Positions 41,481-49,906 of a stretch of DNA of 64,000 bases are shown one piece after another. Position 1 is the first letter of the stretch, and each line of letters starts with the position of its first letter. The DNA lies in contig OZ244818.1 of NCBI GenBank assembly GCA_965220285.1, forward strand, positions 310,001 to 374,000, in the 5' to 3' direction. The translations under genes and the position numbers were made by a program. The notes beneath the pieces were generated by a model. That model was not told where the DNA came from. It ran no database searches and saw only the letters and a list, made by a program, of their open reading frames with translations. Source of the DNA: Bin5 sp009843665. GTDB lineage: Bacteria; Chloroflexota; Anaerolineae; Caldilineales; Caldilineaceae.

Positions 41481-42818
41481 TTACCTACTAATCTTGCGAC
41501 TGATTACCGTTTCCAACTTGCGCATGACGGCTTCGACGGGAACGCGATCGAGCACGCCCTGGAGAAAGCCCTGCACTATCATTCTTTCGGCCTGCGGTCT
41601 GGTGAGGCCGCGGGCCATGAGGTAGAAGACGTACTCGTCCTCGACCTGTGCGGCGGTGGCTGCGTGGGTACAGCGGACGTCGTCGGCCTCGATTTCGAGC
41701 CCGGGAATGCTGTCGGCGCGGGCGCTTCTGTCCAGGATGAGGTTTCCATTGCGTTGGAAGGCGTCGGTTTTCTGCGCGCCGGGCAGCACTTTGATTATAC
41801 CCATATATACGCTGCGGGCACGATGTTTGAGAGCGCCGTTGAAAAGGAGGTCGCTGTAGCAGTTGGCTACGCGGTGCAGTTGCAAGGTCTGATGGTCGAT
41901 ATGCTGGCGCCGGGTAGGGAAGTAGAGACCCAGCAGCTCGCCGTGTCCTCCTTCGCCTTGCAGGTCCAGGTCGAGGAAGGCCTTGGTGAGGCGGCTGCCC
42001 CAACTGACCTGGATCCAGCGCAGGTCGGTGTCTTTGCCCATGACTGCCCGGCCGGTGAGGAAGTTCCAGGCGGTATGCTTGAAGTCCTGCAGATTCATGT
42101 AGCGGACCTGGGCGTTGTCCTTGAGGATAAGCTCGACGACGGAGGCCTGCAAGGCGTTTTCGGCGCCCATGAGGTCATCGACAAGGGTCACTTCGGCTCC
42201 TTCTTCGGCCACGAGAAGGGTGTGGTGATAGCCGCCGACGCGTTCGCCCTGGAAGAGGACCGCATGCAGAGGAAGTTCAACCTTCGTGTTGCGGGGGACG
42301 AAGATGAAGGAGCCGGTATCCCACAGCGCGGCGTGCAGCGCTGTGAATTTGTTGGCGTCCGGGGTCACAGCTTCGGTCATGAAGTACTTTTGCACCAGTT
42401 CAGGGAACTGTTGAACGGCCGATTGCAGGTCCGTAAAGAAGACGCCCTTCTCTTCCAGCTCTTCGATTTCCTCGCTGTACAGAACACCTCCGTCGCGATA
42501 GATCAGGCAGGCTGAGGACTCCATCTCCTCAAGGGCGGTAAGGAGGTCCGGCTCAAGGGCATCACGTTCAACTGTCCCGTCGGGGACGGCGAAAGGTGTA
42601 AAGTTTTCCAATTTGAAGCCGGTGAGGCGGGTGCGGCGCCAGGCTTCATCGGTAGGCTTGGGCCATGGCAGGCTTTCGAAGGTCTGCCAGGCTCGCAAGC
42701 GGAAGTCCAGCATCCATCTGGGTTCGTTCTTTGCAGCCGACGCCTGACGCACGGTTTCCTGGGAGAAGCCGGCGGTTGCGTCGACGATTTCCTGTGGTTC
42801 CTTTAGTAGTACAGTCAC
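41481..42818 (-). CDS. sufD: Fe-S cluster assembly scaffold subunit SufD
   Basis: The 445-residue product carries the SufB/SufD beta-helix core: LHAALWDTGSFIFVPRNTKV, ELPLHAVLFQGERVGGYHHT, LLVAEEGAEVTLVDDLMGA, HRARSVYMGIIKVLPGAQKT and the helical end CTHAATAAQVEDEYVFYLMA. It pairs with SufB in the SufBC2D scaffold that builds clusters. Start is GTG 42818, nine bases after GAGG. It follows sufB after a 120-base gap that contains a small hairpin. Confidence 0.94.
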   Translation of the reverse strand: MTVLLKEPQEIVDATAGFSQETVRQASAAKNEPRWMLDFRLRAWQTFESLPWPKPTDEAWRRTRLTGFKLENFTPFAVPDGTVERDALEPDLLTALEEMESSACLIYRDGGVLYSEEIEELEEKGVFFTDLQSAVQQFPELVQKYFMTEAVTPDANKFTALHAALWDTGSFIFVPRNTKVELPLHAVLFQGERVGGYHHTLLVAEEGAEVTLVDDLMGAENALQASVVELILKDNAQVRYMNLQDFKHTAWNFLTGRAVMGKDTDLRWIQVSWGSRLTKAFLDLDLQGEGGHGELLGLYFPTRRQHIDHQTLQLHRVANCYSDLLFNGALKHRARSVYMGIIKVLPGAQKTDAFQRNGNLILDRSARADSIPGLEIEADDVRCTHAATAAQVEDEYVFYLMARGLTRPQAERMIVQGFLQGVLDRVPVEAVMRKLETVISRKISR

Positions 42819-42903
42819 AATCAGTTGCCTCGTTACGGGAAAACGGGAGACAGTTCGTCTTTGACTGCTTCCCGGTGCGCAATGCGCAGTTCGAGTCGCC
42901 TTT

Positions 42904-42919
42904 CGCCCCTGTAGGGGCG
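42904..42919 (-). terminator. Small hairpin in the sufB-sufD gap
   Basis: CGCCCCT and AGGGGCG form a 7-bp stem with only GT between, so the real loop must open by a pair or two. No T-run follows. It is probably a local mRNA structure in the 120-base gap. The core CCCCTGTAGGGG resembles the GGGGTGCCCCTACGGGG-type motifs in the intergenic repeats. Confidence 0.35.
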
Positions 42920-42938
42920 GATTCGTGCGGCAGGCGAG

Positions 42939-44354
42939 CTAACCGATGCTGCCCTCCATCTGCAGTTGGATGAGGCGGTTCATTTCGACTGCGTACTCCA
43001 TGGGCAGTTCTTTGACGAGGGGCTCGATGAAGCCGCCCACGATCATGGCGGCGGCCTCGTCCTCGTCAATGCCGCGGCTCATCAGATAGAAGAGCTGTTC
43101 TTCTCCGATTTTGCTAACCGATGCTTCGTGTCCGATGCTGACATCGTCCTCGTCGATTTCAATGTAAGGGTAGGTGTCAGAGCGGCTGTCGGCGTCCAGC
43201 AGGAGGGCATCGCAGACGACGTTGCTGCGGCTGTGTTGTGCGCCCCTGGCCACTTTGAGGAGGCCGCGATAGCTGGCACGGCCGCCATCCTTGCTGATCG
43301 ACTTCGAGACAATTTTGGAACTGGTGTTGGGGGCGGCATGAACGACCTTACCGCCGGCGTCCTGGTGCTGTCCGTTGCCGGCGAAGGCGATGGACAGGAT
43401 TTCGCCGTGGGCCTGGGGGCCCATCATGTAGACGGCGGGGTACTTCATTGTCACCTTGCTGCCGAGGTTGCCGTCGATCCACTCCATGGTGGCGTCTTCG
43501 TAGGCCATTGCGCGCTTGGTGACAAGGTTGTAGACGTCAGTGCTCCAGTTCTGGATGGTTGTGTAGCGGCAGCGTCCGCCCTTTTTGACGATGATTTCGA
43601 CGACGGCGCTGTGGAGGCTGTCGCTTGAGTAGATGGGCGCGGTGCAGCCTTCCACGTAGTGGACGCTGGCTCCCTCTTCGACAACGATAAGGGTGCGTTC
43701 GAACTGTCCCATGTTCTCGGCATTGATGCGGAAGTAGGCCTGCAAAGGAATATCCACGTGTACGCCGGCGGGGACATAGACGAAGCTGCCGCCGCTCCAG
43801 ACTGCGCTATTCAGCGCAGCGAACTTGTTGTCGGCTGCCGGGATGACGGTGGCGAAGTACTCCTTGACGATATCTTCGTGGTCACGGAGGCCACTGTCCA
43901 TGTCGAGGAAGACTACGCCGAGTTTTTCCCACTCTTCCTTCAGGCTGTGGTAGACGACTTCAGACTCGTACTGGGCGCCGACGCCAGCGAGGAATCTGCG
44001 TTCCGCTTCAGGGATGCCGAGGCGGTCGAAGGTACGTTTGATGTCCTCGGGCACGTCGTCCCAGCTCTTGCCCTGCTTTTCGGCGGGGCGCAGATAGTAG
44101 TAGATGTCGTCAAAGTCGATGCCGCTCAGGTCGGCGCCCCAGGTCGGCATCGTCTTGGAGAAGAAGATGTCGAGTGCGTCGTGCCGAAACCTGCGCATCC
44201 AGTCGGGCTCATTCTTGATGTCGGAAATCTGGTCGACTACCTGGTGCGTCAGGCCTTTTTCGGACTTGAAAACGGCGTTTTCCTCGTCGCGAAAGCCGTA
44301 CCGGTATTCTTCTTTGACGCCTTCAAGATGTTGTAAATCGGTATTTGATGCCAC
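42939..44354 (-). CDS. sufB: Fe-S cluster assembly scaffold subunit SufB
   Basis: At 471 residues it is full length and highly conserved: LNSAVWSGGSFVYVPAGVHV, DIPLQAYFRINAENMGQFER, TLIVVEEGASVHYVEGCTAP (with the Cys used in sulfur transfer), RCRYTTIQNWSTDVYNLVTK and ASYRGLLKVARGAQHSRSNV. It is the core of the SufBCD scaffold. Start is GTG 44354, six bases after GAGGAGG. It lies 138 bases downstream of sufC; that gap holds a weak 5-bp hairpin near 44447-44460. Confidence 0.97.
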   Translation of the reverse strand: MASNTDLQHLEGVKEEYRYGFRDEENAVFKSEKGLTHQVVDQISDIKNEPDWMRRFRHDALDIFFSKTMPTWGADLSGIDFDDIYYYLRPAEKQGKSWDDVPEDIKRTFDRLGIPEAERRFLAGVGAQYESEVVYHSLKEEWEKLGVVFLDMDSGLRDHEDIVKEYFATVIPAADNKFAALNSAVWSGGSFVYVPAGVHVDIPLQAYFRINAENMGQFERTLIVVEEGASVHYVEGCTAPIYSSDSLHSAVVEIIVKKGGRCRYTTIQNWSTDVYNLVTKRAMAYEDATMEWIDGNLGSKVTMKYPAVYMMGPQAHGEILSIAFAGNGQHQDAGGKVVHAAPNTSSKIVSKSISKDGGRASYRGLLKVARGAQHSRSNVVCDALLLDADSRSDTYPYIEIDEDDVSIGHEASVSKIGEEQLFYLMSRGIDEDEAAAMIVGGFIEPLVKELPMEYAVEMNRLIQLQMEGSIG

Positions 44355-44492
44355 GTTAATCCTCCTCTAACAGGACTGGCAGGACGGGTTATGGGTTTAC
44401 CATTGCCTTCGAGTCCCTGACCTCACTTGTAAGCTTCTCTGCCAAGGGAGCCCCGGCTCCGTTTTGCCTACCTTTTCCGTTGAATTCGCTTA

Positions 44493-45302
44493 TCAGGCGG
44501 CCACGGCCCCAGCTACAAACTCATCTTCAACCCACTTGTAGCCCTTCTCTTCCAATTCCACAGCCAGTTCGGGTCCTCCGGTGGTAACGATGCGCCCGCC
44601 GAAGAAGATACTGACGTAGTCGGGCTTGACGAAGTTGAGAATGCGCTGGTAGTGGGTGATGAGAAGGAACCCGCGGTCCTCCGTGGCCAGCTTATTGATG
44701 CCGTCCGAGACGACTTGCAGGGCGTCGATGTCCAGGCCGGAGTCGGATTCGTCGAGAATCGCGAATTTCGGCTCCAACATTGCCATCTGCAGTACCTCGG
44801 TGCGCTTTTTCTCGCCGCCGGAGAAACCATCATTGAGGTAGCGGCGTGCAAAGCTGGATTCGACGTTGTACTCCTTCATCTTGGTATTCAGTTCGCGACG
44901 GAACTCGCGCATGGGCATGAGGTTGCTGCCGATGACACCGTTGGCGTTACTTTCGGCCTCTTTGCTGGTATAGCCGCGCACGTTGGAAACGGCGGTACGC
45001 AGGAAGTTGGCGACACTGACGCCGGGAATCGAGACGGGATACTGGAAGGCGAGGAAGATCCCCGATCTGGCGCGTTCGTCGGCTTCCATATCGAGGATGC
45101 TGTCGCCGTCGACAAGAATGTCGCCCTGCGTTATTTCGTAGTGGGGATGGCCTGCGATCACGTAGGAAAGTGTCGATTTCCCAGAACCATTCGGTCCCAT
45201 CATTGCATGGATCTCGCCGGTGTGCAGGGTGATGTCCACACCTTTGAGTATTTCCGTATCTCCGACAGAGACGTGCAGGTCTTGAATTGCTAGTGTACTC
45301 AT
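44493..45302 (-). CDS. sufC: SUF system ATPase SufC
   Basis: The 269-residue ABC ATPase has Walker A GPNGSGKSTLSYVI, the SufC-type Q loop region (SGIFLAFQYPVSIPGVSVAN), signature FSGGEKKRTEVLQM, Walker B FAILDESDSGLDIDAL and the H loop LLITHYQRIL. It drives conformational change of the SufB-SufD scaffold. ATG at 45302 is preceded by GAGGAG. First structural gene after the regulator, 80 bases downstream of it. Confidence 0.97.
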   Translation of the reverse strand: MSTLAIQDLHVSVGDTEILKGVDITLHTGEIHAMMGPNGSGKSTLSYVIAGHPHYEITQGDILVDGDSILDMEADERARSGIFLAFQYPVSIPGVSVANFLRTAVSNVRGYTSKEAESNANGVIGSNLMPMREFRRELNTKMKEYNVESSFARRYLNDGFSGGEKKRTEVLQMAMLEPKFAILDESDSGLDIDALQVVSDGINKLATEDRGFLLITHYQRILNFVKPDYVSIFFGGRIVTTGGPELAVELEEKGYKWVEDEFVAGAVAA

Positions 45303-45382
45303 GACTTTCGTGACTCCTCAATGTGACGGCCGTTGCCAGCCGTGATCAACACGATACGAAACTTTCAAGGCGAATGACCGAG

Positions 45383-46042
45383 TCAGGACTCGAGTTCAAG
45401 TTCGGCGCTACTGCTCTGGGTAATTACGAATGAGCAGTTGCCATGCCCGTCCATTATGCAGTCATCCAGAGAGACATCTGCGCCCAGGGCCTGCTGCATC
45501 ATCAGCTGATCCATTTCGCAGATCTCGCGATGTGCGATGGCAAGGTCGTGATAGGGGCAGTTATACATTTTCAATGCTATGGTATTGCTCCCGGCTGCGG
45601 ATACGTCGGTGAGTACTCCTTGCCGACCCAGGGCCCCAGCCAGTTCCTCAACTCGCTGCTGCAGTTCGGCGGCATTTACGCTTTCGGCGTACCTTTCGGC
45701 AAGCCTGACGCCGACCCGTTTCAAGAGGCTTCCCATCTGTTCTGCGCCAACCATGCCGTACATTTCCTGGAGCATTGTCAGAGCGAGCACATCACAGCGG
45801 CAGGCGAACAGCTCGCGGGCTGCGTCGGTAGCCACGTAGATAAAGTGTGGGCGCCCTACTCCGGAGCGCTGCTCGCGCCGGTCGAGATAGCCATCGGCCT
45901 GAAGGGCGTTGAGATGCTGACGGACGGCCGTGGTTGTCACACCCAGTAAGGTTTCAAAGTCCTTGATGGTTGCGGAAGGATTGCGTTGCAGATATTCAAG
46001 GATCTGCCATGCAGGTGAGTTCTGGTCCGGACCGATAGACAT
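45383..46042 (-). CDS. sufR: SufR-like iron-sulfur transcriptional repressor
   Basis: The 219-residue protein has an N-terminal winged helix (WQILEYLQRNPSATIKDFET, LLGVTTTAVRQHLNALQADG) and a C-terminal sensor with four cysteines, C162, C175, C195 and C203, in NCPYHDLAIAHREICEMD and LDDCIMDGHGNC. SufR binds a cluster through such cysteines and represses the suf operon when clusters are plentiful. It is the first gene of the operon and lies about 75 bases downstream of the promoter, whose -35 overlaps the inverted repeat at 46142-46185. The cysteine spacing (12, 19, 7) differs somewhat from cyanobacterial SufR. Confidence 0.88.
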   Translation of the reverse strand: MSIGPDQNSPAWQILEYLQRNPSATIKDFETLLGVTTTAVRQHLNALQADGYLDRREQRSGVGRPHFIYVATDAARELFACRCDVLALTMLQEMYGMVGAEQMGSLLKRVGVRLAERYAESVNAAELQQRVEELAGALGRQGVLTDVSAAGSNTIALKMYNCPYHDLAIAHREICEMDQLMMQQALGADVSLDDCIMDGHGNCSFVITQSSSAELELES

Positions 46043-46122
46043 TGGATTTATCCCTGCTGTTCAGGGCCGGATGCGGTGCATAGCCCACATCTTGGTCAGG
46101 CCTAAATCAACGAATTTGCCCA

Positions 46123-46151
46123 ATCATAGCACAAAAGAGATGTTTTGTCAA
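46123..46151 (-). promoter_or_regulatory. Promoter of the sufR-sufCBD operon
   Basis: On the minus strand a perfect TTGACA (46151-46146), 17 bases, then TATGAT (46128-46123). The -35 lies within the inverted repeat, so a bound repressor would block polymerase. Start of transcription would be near 46116. Confidence 0.82.
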
Positions 46152-46185
46152 TTTACACAGTTTATATTGCGAAAATTGACAAAAC
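46142..46185. promoter_or_regulatory. Probable SufR operator: 13-bp perfect inverted repeat
   Basis: GTTTTGTCAATTT (46142-46154) and AAATTGACAAAAC (46173-46185) are exact reverse complements with an 18-base spacer, in an unusually A+T-rich stretch. The left arm covers the -35 of the suf promoter. The arrangement fits autoregulation by the adjacent sufR product. Confidence 0.78.
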
Positions 46186-46323
46186 CCACAGGACGACTTT
46201 GTGTTTATACCATCCACAATTGGTTCAGCCCAAAATCGAAGCCTTCCGATCTGTACAGTTCTCCAATGTGTCCAGGCGGAACTTCATTGGGCATTCCCGC
46301 TCATTTCCTGTGCAGGCTGACTT

Positions 46324-46353
46324 TTGGAGGATCGTCCTTCATCCCTATATAAT
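46324..46353 (+). promoter_or_regulatory. Promoter of the yceD-rpmF-fabD genes
   Basis: TTGGAG (46324-46329), 18 bases, then a perfect TATAAT (46348-46353). It leaves a leader of about 148 bases before the yceD ATG at 46508, GC-rich and able to fold, but matching no riboswitch I know. Confidence 0.68.
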
Positions 46354-46507
46354 CGCTGTTTGTGCGGTCGCCACGCTGTGCGGAGATTGCCGCCCGGCCG
46401 GCTGCTGGAAGACAAATTGGACTGGGTACTAAAGAAGAGGCAGAGTGCCGAGTTCGGGTCGGTGCGGTCCAGGCGGTCTTGCAGGAGCCGGGCAGGAGGA
46501 TCGGTAG

Positions 46508-47110
46508 ATGGAGTTCAATGTTGCACAACTGATGAAGGAGGCGACCGGCGCGCGAAGGGAATATGATCTCGACGATGACATTACGAACCTCGACGGCGGC
46601 CTGACACCCCTGAGCAATCTGAAGGGCAACCTGGAGTTGCTGCGCATCCACAGCGGCGTTCTGGCGACTGGCGCCTTTCGCATTGCGCTGTCATTGGAGT
46701 GCGGACGCTGCCTTGAACCGGTTTCGATTCCCGTGTCCGTTGAGTTCTCGGAGAGCTTTCGCCCGCTGACCGACATACAGACAGGGCGTTTTCTGTCGCC
46801 TGAGGAGTTTGAAGGGCAGGCGGAGGACTTGACTGACGAGGCCCTGCTCATCGATGCGCAGCACATACTCGACATATCGGAGGTTGTGCGGCAGAACATC
46901 TGGCTGGCTATTCCGATCGTGGCCGCCTGCGAATACATTGACCCGGAAAAGGGCGCCGCCGATCCGGATGCTTGTCCGAAGTACCTGGAATTGCTATCTG
47001 AGTCTGCCCTTGACGAACCGTCCGGCAAGCAGGCTCCTTCCGGCGCCGAAGGGATCGACCCGCGTTGGGAGGCCCTGTTGGCGTTGCAAAACGAACCTCG
47101 CCGTGAATAG
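46508..47110 (+). CDS. yceD: YceD/DUF177 family protein
   Basis: YceD proteins are encoded next to rpmF in most bacteria and are linked to 23S rRNA accumulation. The 200-residue product has the family's Cys pair in LECGRCLEPVSIPVSVEFSE and the later Cys residues (AACEYIDPEKGAADPDACPK). An acidic segment and a variable C terminus follow. AGGAGG lies eight bases before the ATG. It is followed by rpmF after 16 bases. Confidence 0.92.
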   Translation: MEFNVAQLMKEATGARREYDLDDDITNLDGGLTPLSNLKGNLELLRIHSGVLATGAFRIALSLECGRCLEPVSIPVSVEFSESFRPLTDIQTGRFLSPEEFEGQAEDLTDEALLIDAQHILDISEVVRQNIWLAIPIVAACEYIDPEKGAADPDACPKYLELLSESALDEPSGKQAPSGAEGIDPRWEALLALQNEPRRE

Positions 47111-47126
47111 ATGAGGAGAATAGAGA

Positions 47127-47321
47127 ATGGGACCGCTACCGAAACGAAAAATCAGTAAGGGCCGGCGCAACCGGCGGCGTGCGCATCACGCGATCGGTGC
47201 TCCGAGACTCGTGACCTGCACGCAGTGCAATGAAAAGACGCTGCCGCACAGGGTCTGCCCGCACTGCGGGACATATATGGGCCGAATGCAGGTCCTGGAC
47301 ATGGACGAAGAAGAAGCCTGA
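47127..47321 (+). CDS. rpmF: 50S ribosomal protein L32
   Basis: At 64 residues it is normal in length. It has the basic N terminus (PLPKRKISKGRRNRRRAHHA) and the zinc ribbon C31-x2-C34 and C44-x2-C47 (TCTQCNE, VCPHCGTY). The Shine-Dalgarno AGGAG lies eight bases upstream. Its place between yceD and fabD is conserved in many bacteria and ties ribosome and fatty-acid synthesis. Confidence 0.97.
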   Translation: MGPLPKRKISKGRRNRRRAHHAIGAPRLVTCTQCNEKTLPHRVCPHCGTYMGRMQVLDMDEEEA

Positions 47322-47326
47322 ACCAG

Positions 47327-48304
47327 ATGAGTTTGCCGCTTGCGTACGGTGACGAAACATTTCCGCTGATTTTCTTGTTCCCCGGGCAGGGCAGTCAGCA
47401 TGTCGGCATGGCAAAGGAACTGGCCGAGGCTTACGCGTCCGCACGCGACGTGTTTTCAGAAGCTGACGACGTTCTGGGTACGGCGATCAGCAGAATCTGC
47501 TTCGAAGGTCCTGAGGATGTGCTGACGGATACGATCAACGCGCAGCCAGCCCTGTTTGCATCAAGTATGGCGGCGCTGTTCGCCATACAGGAAGAGATGG
47601 GATGTTTGCCGCGACCTGCCTATTTCGCCGGTCATTCGATGGGCGAGTACACGGCCATGGCCGCGGCCGGTTGTATCGGTTTTGCCGACGGGTTGCGGCT
47701 TGTGCGTGAGCGGGGCCGCCTGATGAAGGAGGCGGGGGCCAAACAGCCGGGGCGGATGGTGGCTGTGATCGGTCTGGCGGAAAGTGTGGTCGCCGAGCTA
47801 TGCGTAGAGGCGGCTGCGGCGAAAGACGGCGTTGCCCAGATTGCAAACGACAACTGTCCGGGTCAGATCGTGATTTCCGGGGACGAGGACAGCATTGCGA
47901 CGGCTATGTCCGAGTTGGAAAAGGCAGGGGCACGGAGAGTCGTACCTCTGGCGGTCAGTATTGCGGCCCATTGTCCGCTGATGGAGCCGGCTGCCTTGCA
48001 GTTGAAGGCTCGGATCGAAGCAGTTGAGGTTCAGGAGCCGCTGGCGCCCGTGATTGGCAATACCAGCGGGCTCCCTCTCAGCGACGCGGCAGCGATCTGC
48101 GAAGAGTTAAATGCGCAGCTGACCGGCAGTGTCAGGTGGACCGACTCGATGAAGCATGCTGTCGACGCAGGTGTCGAGACGGCTGTGGAGGTCGGGCCAG
48201 GTTCGGTGCTGACAGGACTGATGAAGCGGATTCAGCGCAGGGGGAAGAGAGTGAATGTGTCGAACGCAGGTGAAGTTCGACGATTTGCCGGTCAGTTCGG
48301 TTGA
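47327..48304 (+). CDS. fabD: Malonyl-CoA-acyl carrier protein transacylase
   Basis: FabD loads malonyl groups onto ACP for fatty-acid synthesis. The 325-residue product has the oxyanion motif FLFPGQGSQHVGMAKEL, the nucleophile S104 in AGHSMGEYTA, the RGRLMKEAG helix with its carboxylate-binding Arg, and the histidine of SIAAHCPLMEPAA. It begins five bases after rpmF. Confidence 0.96.
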   Translation: MSLPLAYGDETFPLIFLFPGQGSQHVGMAKELAEAYASARDVFSEADDVLGTAISRICFEGPEDVLTDTINAQPALFASSMAALFAIQEEMGCLPRPAYFAGHSMGEYTAMAAAGCIGFADGLRLVRERGRLMKEAGAKQPGRMVAVIGLAESVVAELCVEAAAAKDGVAQIANDNCPGQIVISGDEDSIATAMSELEKAGARRVVPLAVSIAAHCPLMEPAALQLKARIEAVEVQEPLAPVIGNTSGLPLSDAAAICEELNAQLTGSVRWTDSMKHAVDAGVETAVEVGPGSVLTGLMKRIQRRGKRVNVSNAGEVRRFAGQFG

Positions 48305-48420
48305 GAATCCGGGCCTGGCACGGTTTGCCGGTGCGACTGTTTCCAGAATGCTTTCATACGTCTGGCAGCTGTACCAACTCCGATCCGGCAGTTTCTGCGC
48401 TTCAAGAGTGTGTTTTGCTG

Positions 48421-48449
48421 TTCCACTTTTTGGCTTACTGTAGTAGAAT
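48421..48449 (+). promoter_or_regulatory. Candidate promoter for fabG
   Basis: TTCCAC (48421-48426), 17 bases, TAGAAT (48444-48449), in the 178-base gap between fabD and fabG. Both hexamers are moderate matches. Confidence 0.38.
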
Positions 48450-48482
48450 AGCGGCACGTTCGACACCGCACCAAGGGATTCC

Positions 48483-49229
48483 ATGGACTTTAAAGGCAAG
48501 ATTGCGCTGGTTACTGGCAGTAGCAGCGGAATCGGAGCGGCCATTGCAAGGGAGCTGGCTGCCGGGGGCGCGCGCGTCGCGTTGCACTACCGCGGCAATG
48601 TGGCCGGCGCCGAGGCGACGGCTGGTGAGATTAGAGAGGCCGGCGGCGAATGCGCGGTTTTTCAGGCAGACGTTGGTTGTTTTGACGGGGCCTCCGAGTT
48701 GGTGAAGGAGGTCGAAGGGGAGTTGGGCAGAGTTAACATCCTGGTCAACAATGCGGGTACGACGCGTGATGCGCTGATGATGAGCATGAGAGAGGATGGC
48801 TGGCGTGCGGTGATCGGCACTAACCTGGACAGCATTTTTCATGTTACGAGGGCCGCGCTGCGGGGCATGATACGGCAGAGGTGGGGGCGCATCATCAACA
48901 TTTCCAGCGTAGTCGGACTGGCCGGTCAGGCAGGGCAGACGAACTATGCGGCGAGCAAGGCGGGGATGATCGGCCTGTCCAAGAGCCTTGCCCGGGAGGT
49001 AGGAAGCAGAGGCATCACGGTGAATGTAGTGGCGCCAGGCTTTGTGCCGACGGCACTGACGGATGTGATGAGCGACGACCAGAAGGAAGAGACGATCACC
49101 CGTACACCTCTGGGGCGCTTCGGCGAACCGGAGGAGATTGCCTGGGCAGTGGCGTTTCTTGCGAGTGAGCGTGCCGGATTCATCACGGGGCAGGTGCTTT
49201 CTGTAGACGGCGGCCTGGTGATGATGTGA
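48483..49229 (+). CDS. fabG: 3-oxoacyl-ACP reductase
   Basis: This 248-residue short-chain dehydrogenase reduces 3-oxoacyl-ACP with NADPH. It has the nucleotide loop TGSSSGIG, NNAG at 89-92, and the catalytic set N114, S142, Y155 and K159 (INISSVVGLAGQ, NYAASKAG). The C-terminal PLGRFGEPEEIAWAVAFLAS and VLSVDGGLVMM blocks are FabG-like. AGGGA lies just before the ATG. No acpP or fabF follows, unlike many fab clusters. Confidence 0.93.
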   Translation: MDFKGKIALVTGSSSGIGAAIARELAAGGARVALHYRGNVAGAEATAGEIREAGGECAVFQADVGCFDGASELVKEVEGELGRVNILVNNAGTTRDALMMSMREDGWRAVIGTNLDSIFHVTRAALRGMIRQRWGRIINISSVVGLAGQAGQTNYAASKAGMIGLSKSLAREVGSRGITVNVVAPGFVPTALTDVMSDDQKEETITRTPLGRFGEPEEIAWAVAFLASERAGFITGQVLSVDGGLVMM

Positions 49230-49256
49230 TGTTGGCGAGTTGACATTCACGGAATA

Positions 49257-49898
49257 ATGATAGACCATTCGCAGCAACTCATGGAGCTACCTGCAGCAGC
49301 CGATCCGACGATTGCCTGTGAGGATGCATCTGCGCAGGTGGAGAGAAAGACAACACCTCCGCCCTGCTCGGGTGCCCCAAAGTTTACTGCCGGTGCTGGG
49401 GAAGTTGATATTGAGGGGTCGGACCAGTGGGGCGGAAGCGGGGAGAAGGTCGTTGGCCGTCCGGCAGAACGGCGACGTGCCCGCCGCACGGCGTTGCAGG
49501 TACTGTACGAGGTAGACTGTACGGGCCACCGTCCAGGCATCGCATTGGATTACCGGCAGGCAGAGGAGAAGTACGCAGCGGAGACACTTGCCTTCCTGTA
49601 CTGGCTGGTGAGCGGAGTCATCCGTTACCGGGCCGACCTGGATGCGTTGATTGGCCGTTATGCTCCGGAGTGGCCGGTAGGCAAGCTGGCAATCGTCGAT
49701 CGCAACGTACTTCGCCTTTCTATTTTTGAGTTGTCGAGCCCGGATGCTGACGCGCCGCCCAAGGTCGTGATCAACGAGGCGGTGGAACTGGCCAAGACGT
49801 TTGGCAGCGACAGCAGCCCGCGATTTATCAACGGTGTCCTGGGCACCGCGCTTCGCGAGATATCCCTGCCACCTGAGCACAGACAAGTGAGCCGGTAA
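49257..49898 (+). CDS. nusB: Transcription antitermination factor NusB with an N-terminal extension
   Basis: NusB binds boxA RNA with S10 during rRNA transcription. The NusB domain occupies about residues 70-205: RRRARRTALQVLYEVDCTGH, FLYWLVSGVIRYRADLDALI, KLAIVDRNVLRLSIFELSS, KVVINEAVELAKTFGSDSS, RFINGVLGTALREI. About 65 residues rich in A, G, E and P precede it, which is unusual. No better in-frame ATG lies closer; a GTG at 49338 would remove only part of the extension, so I keep ATG 49257. It ends nine bases before the TatA/B-like gene. Confidence 0.92.
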   Translation: MIDHSQQLMELPAAADPTIACEDASAQVERKTTPPPCSGAPKFTAGAGEVDIEGSDQWGGSGEKVVGRPAERRRARRTALQVLYEVDCTGHRPGIALDYRQAEEKYAAETLAFLYWLVSGVIRYRADLDALIGRYAPEWPVGKLAIVDRNVLRLSIFELSSPDADAPPKVVINEAVELAKTFGSDSSPRFINGVLGTALREISLPPEHRQVSR

Positions 49899-49906
49899 CT
49901 CCTGGC

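Noticed and set aside
41475..42515. Plus-strand open frame of about 345 codons opposite sufD
   Set aside because: Antisense to sufD and lacks any start signal or motif.
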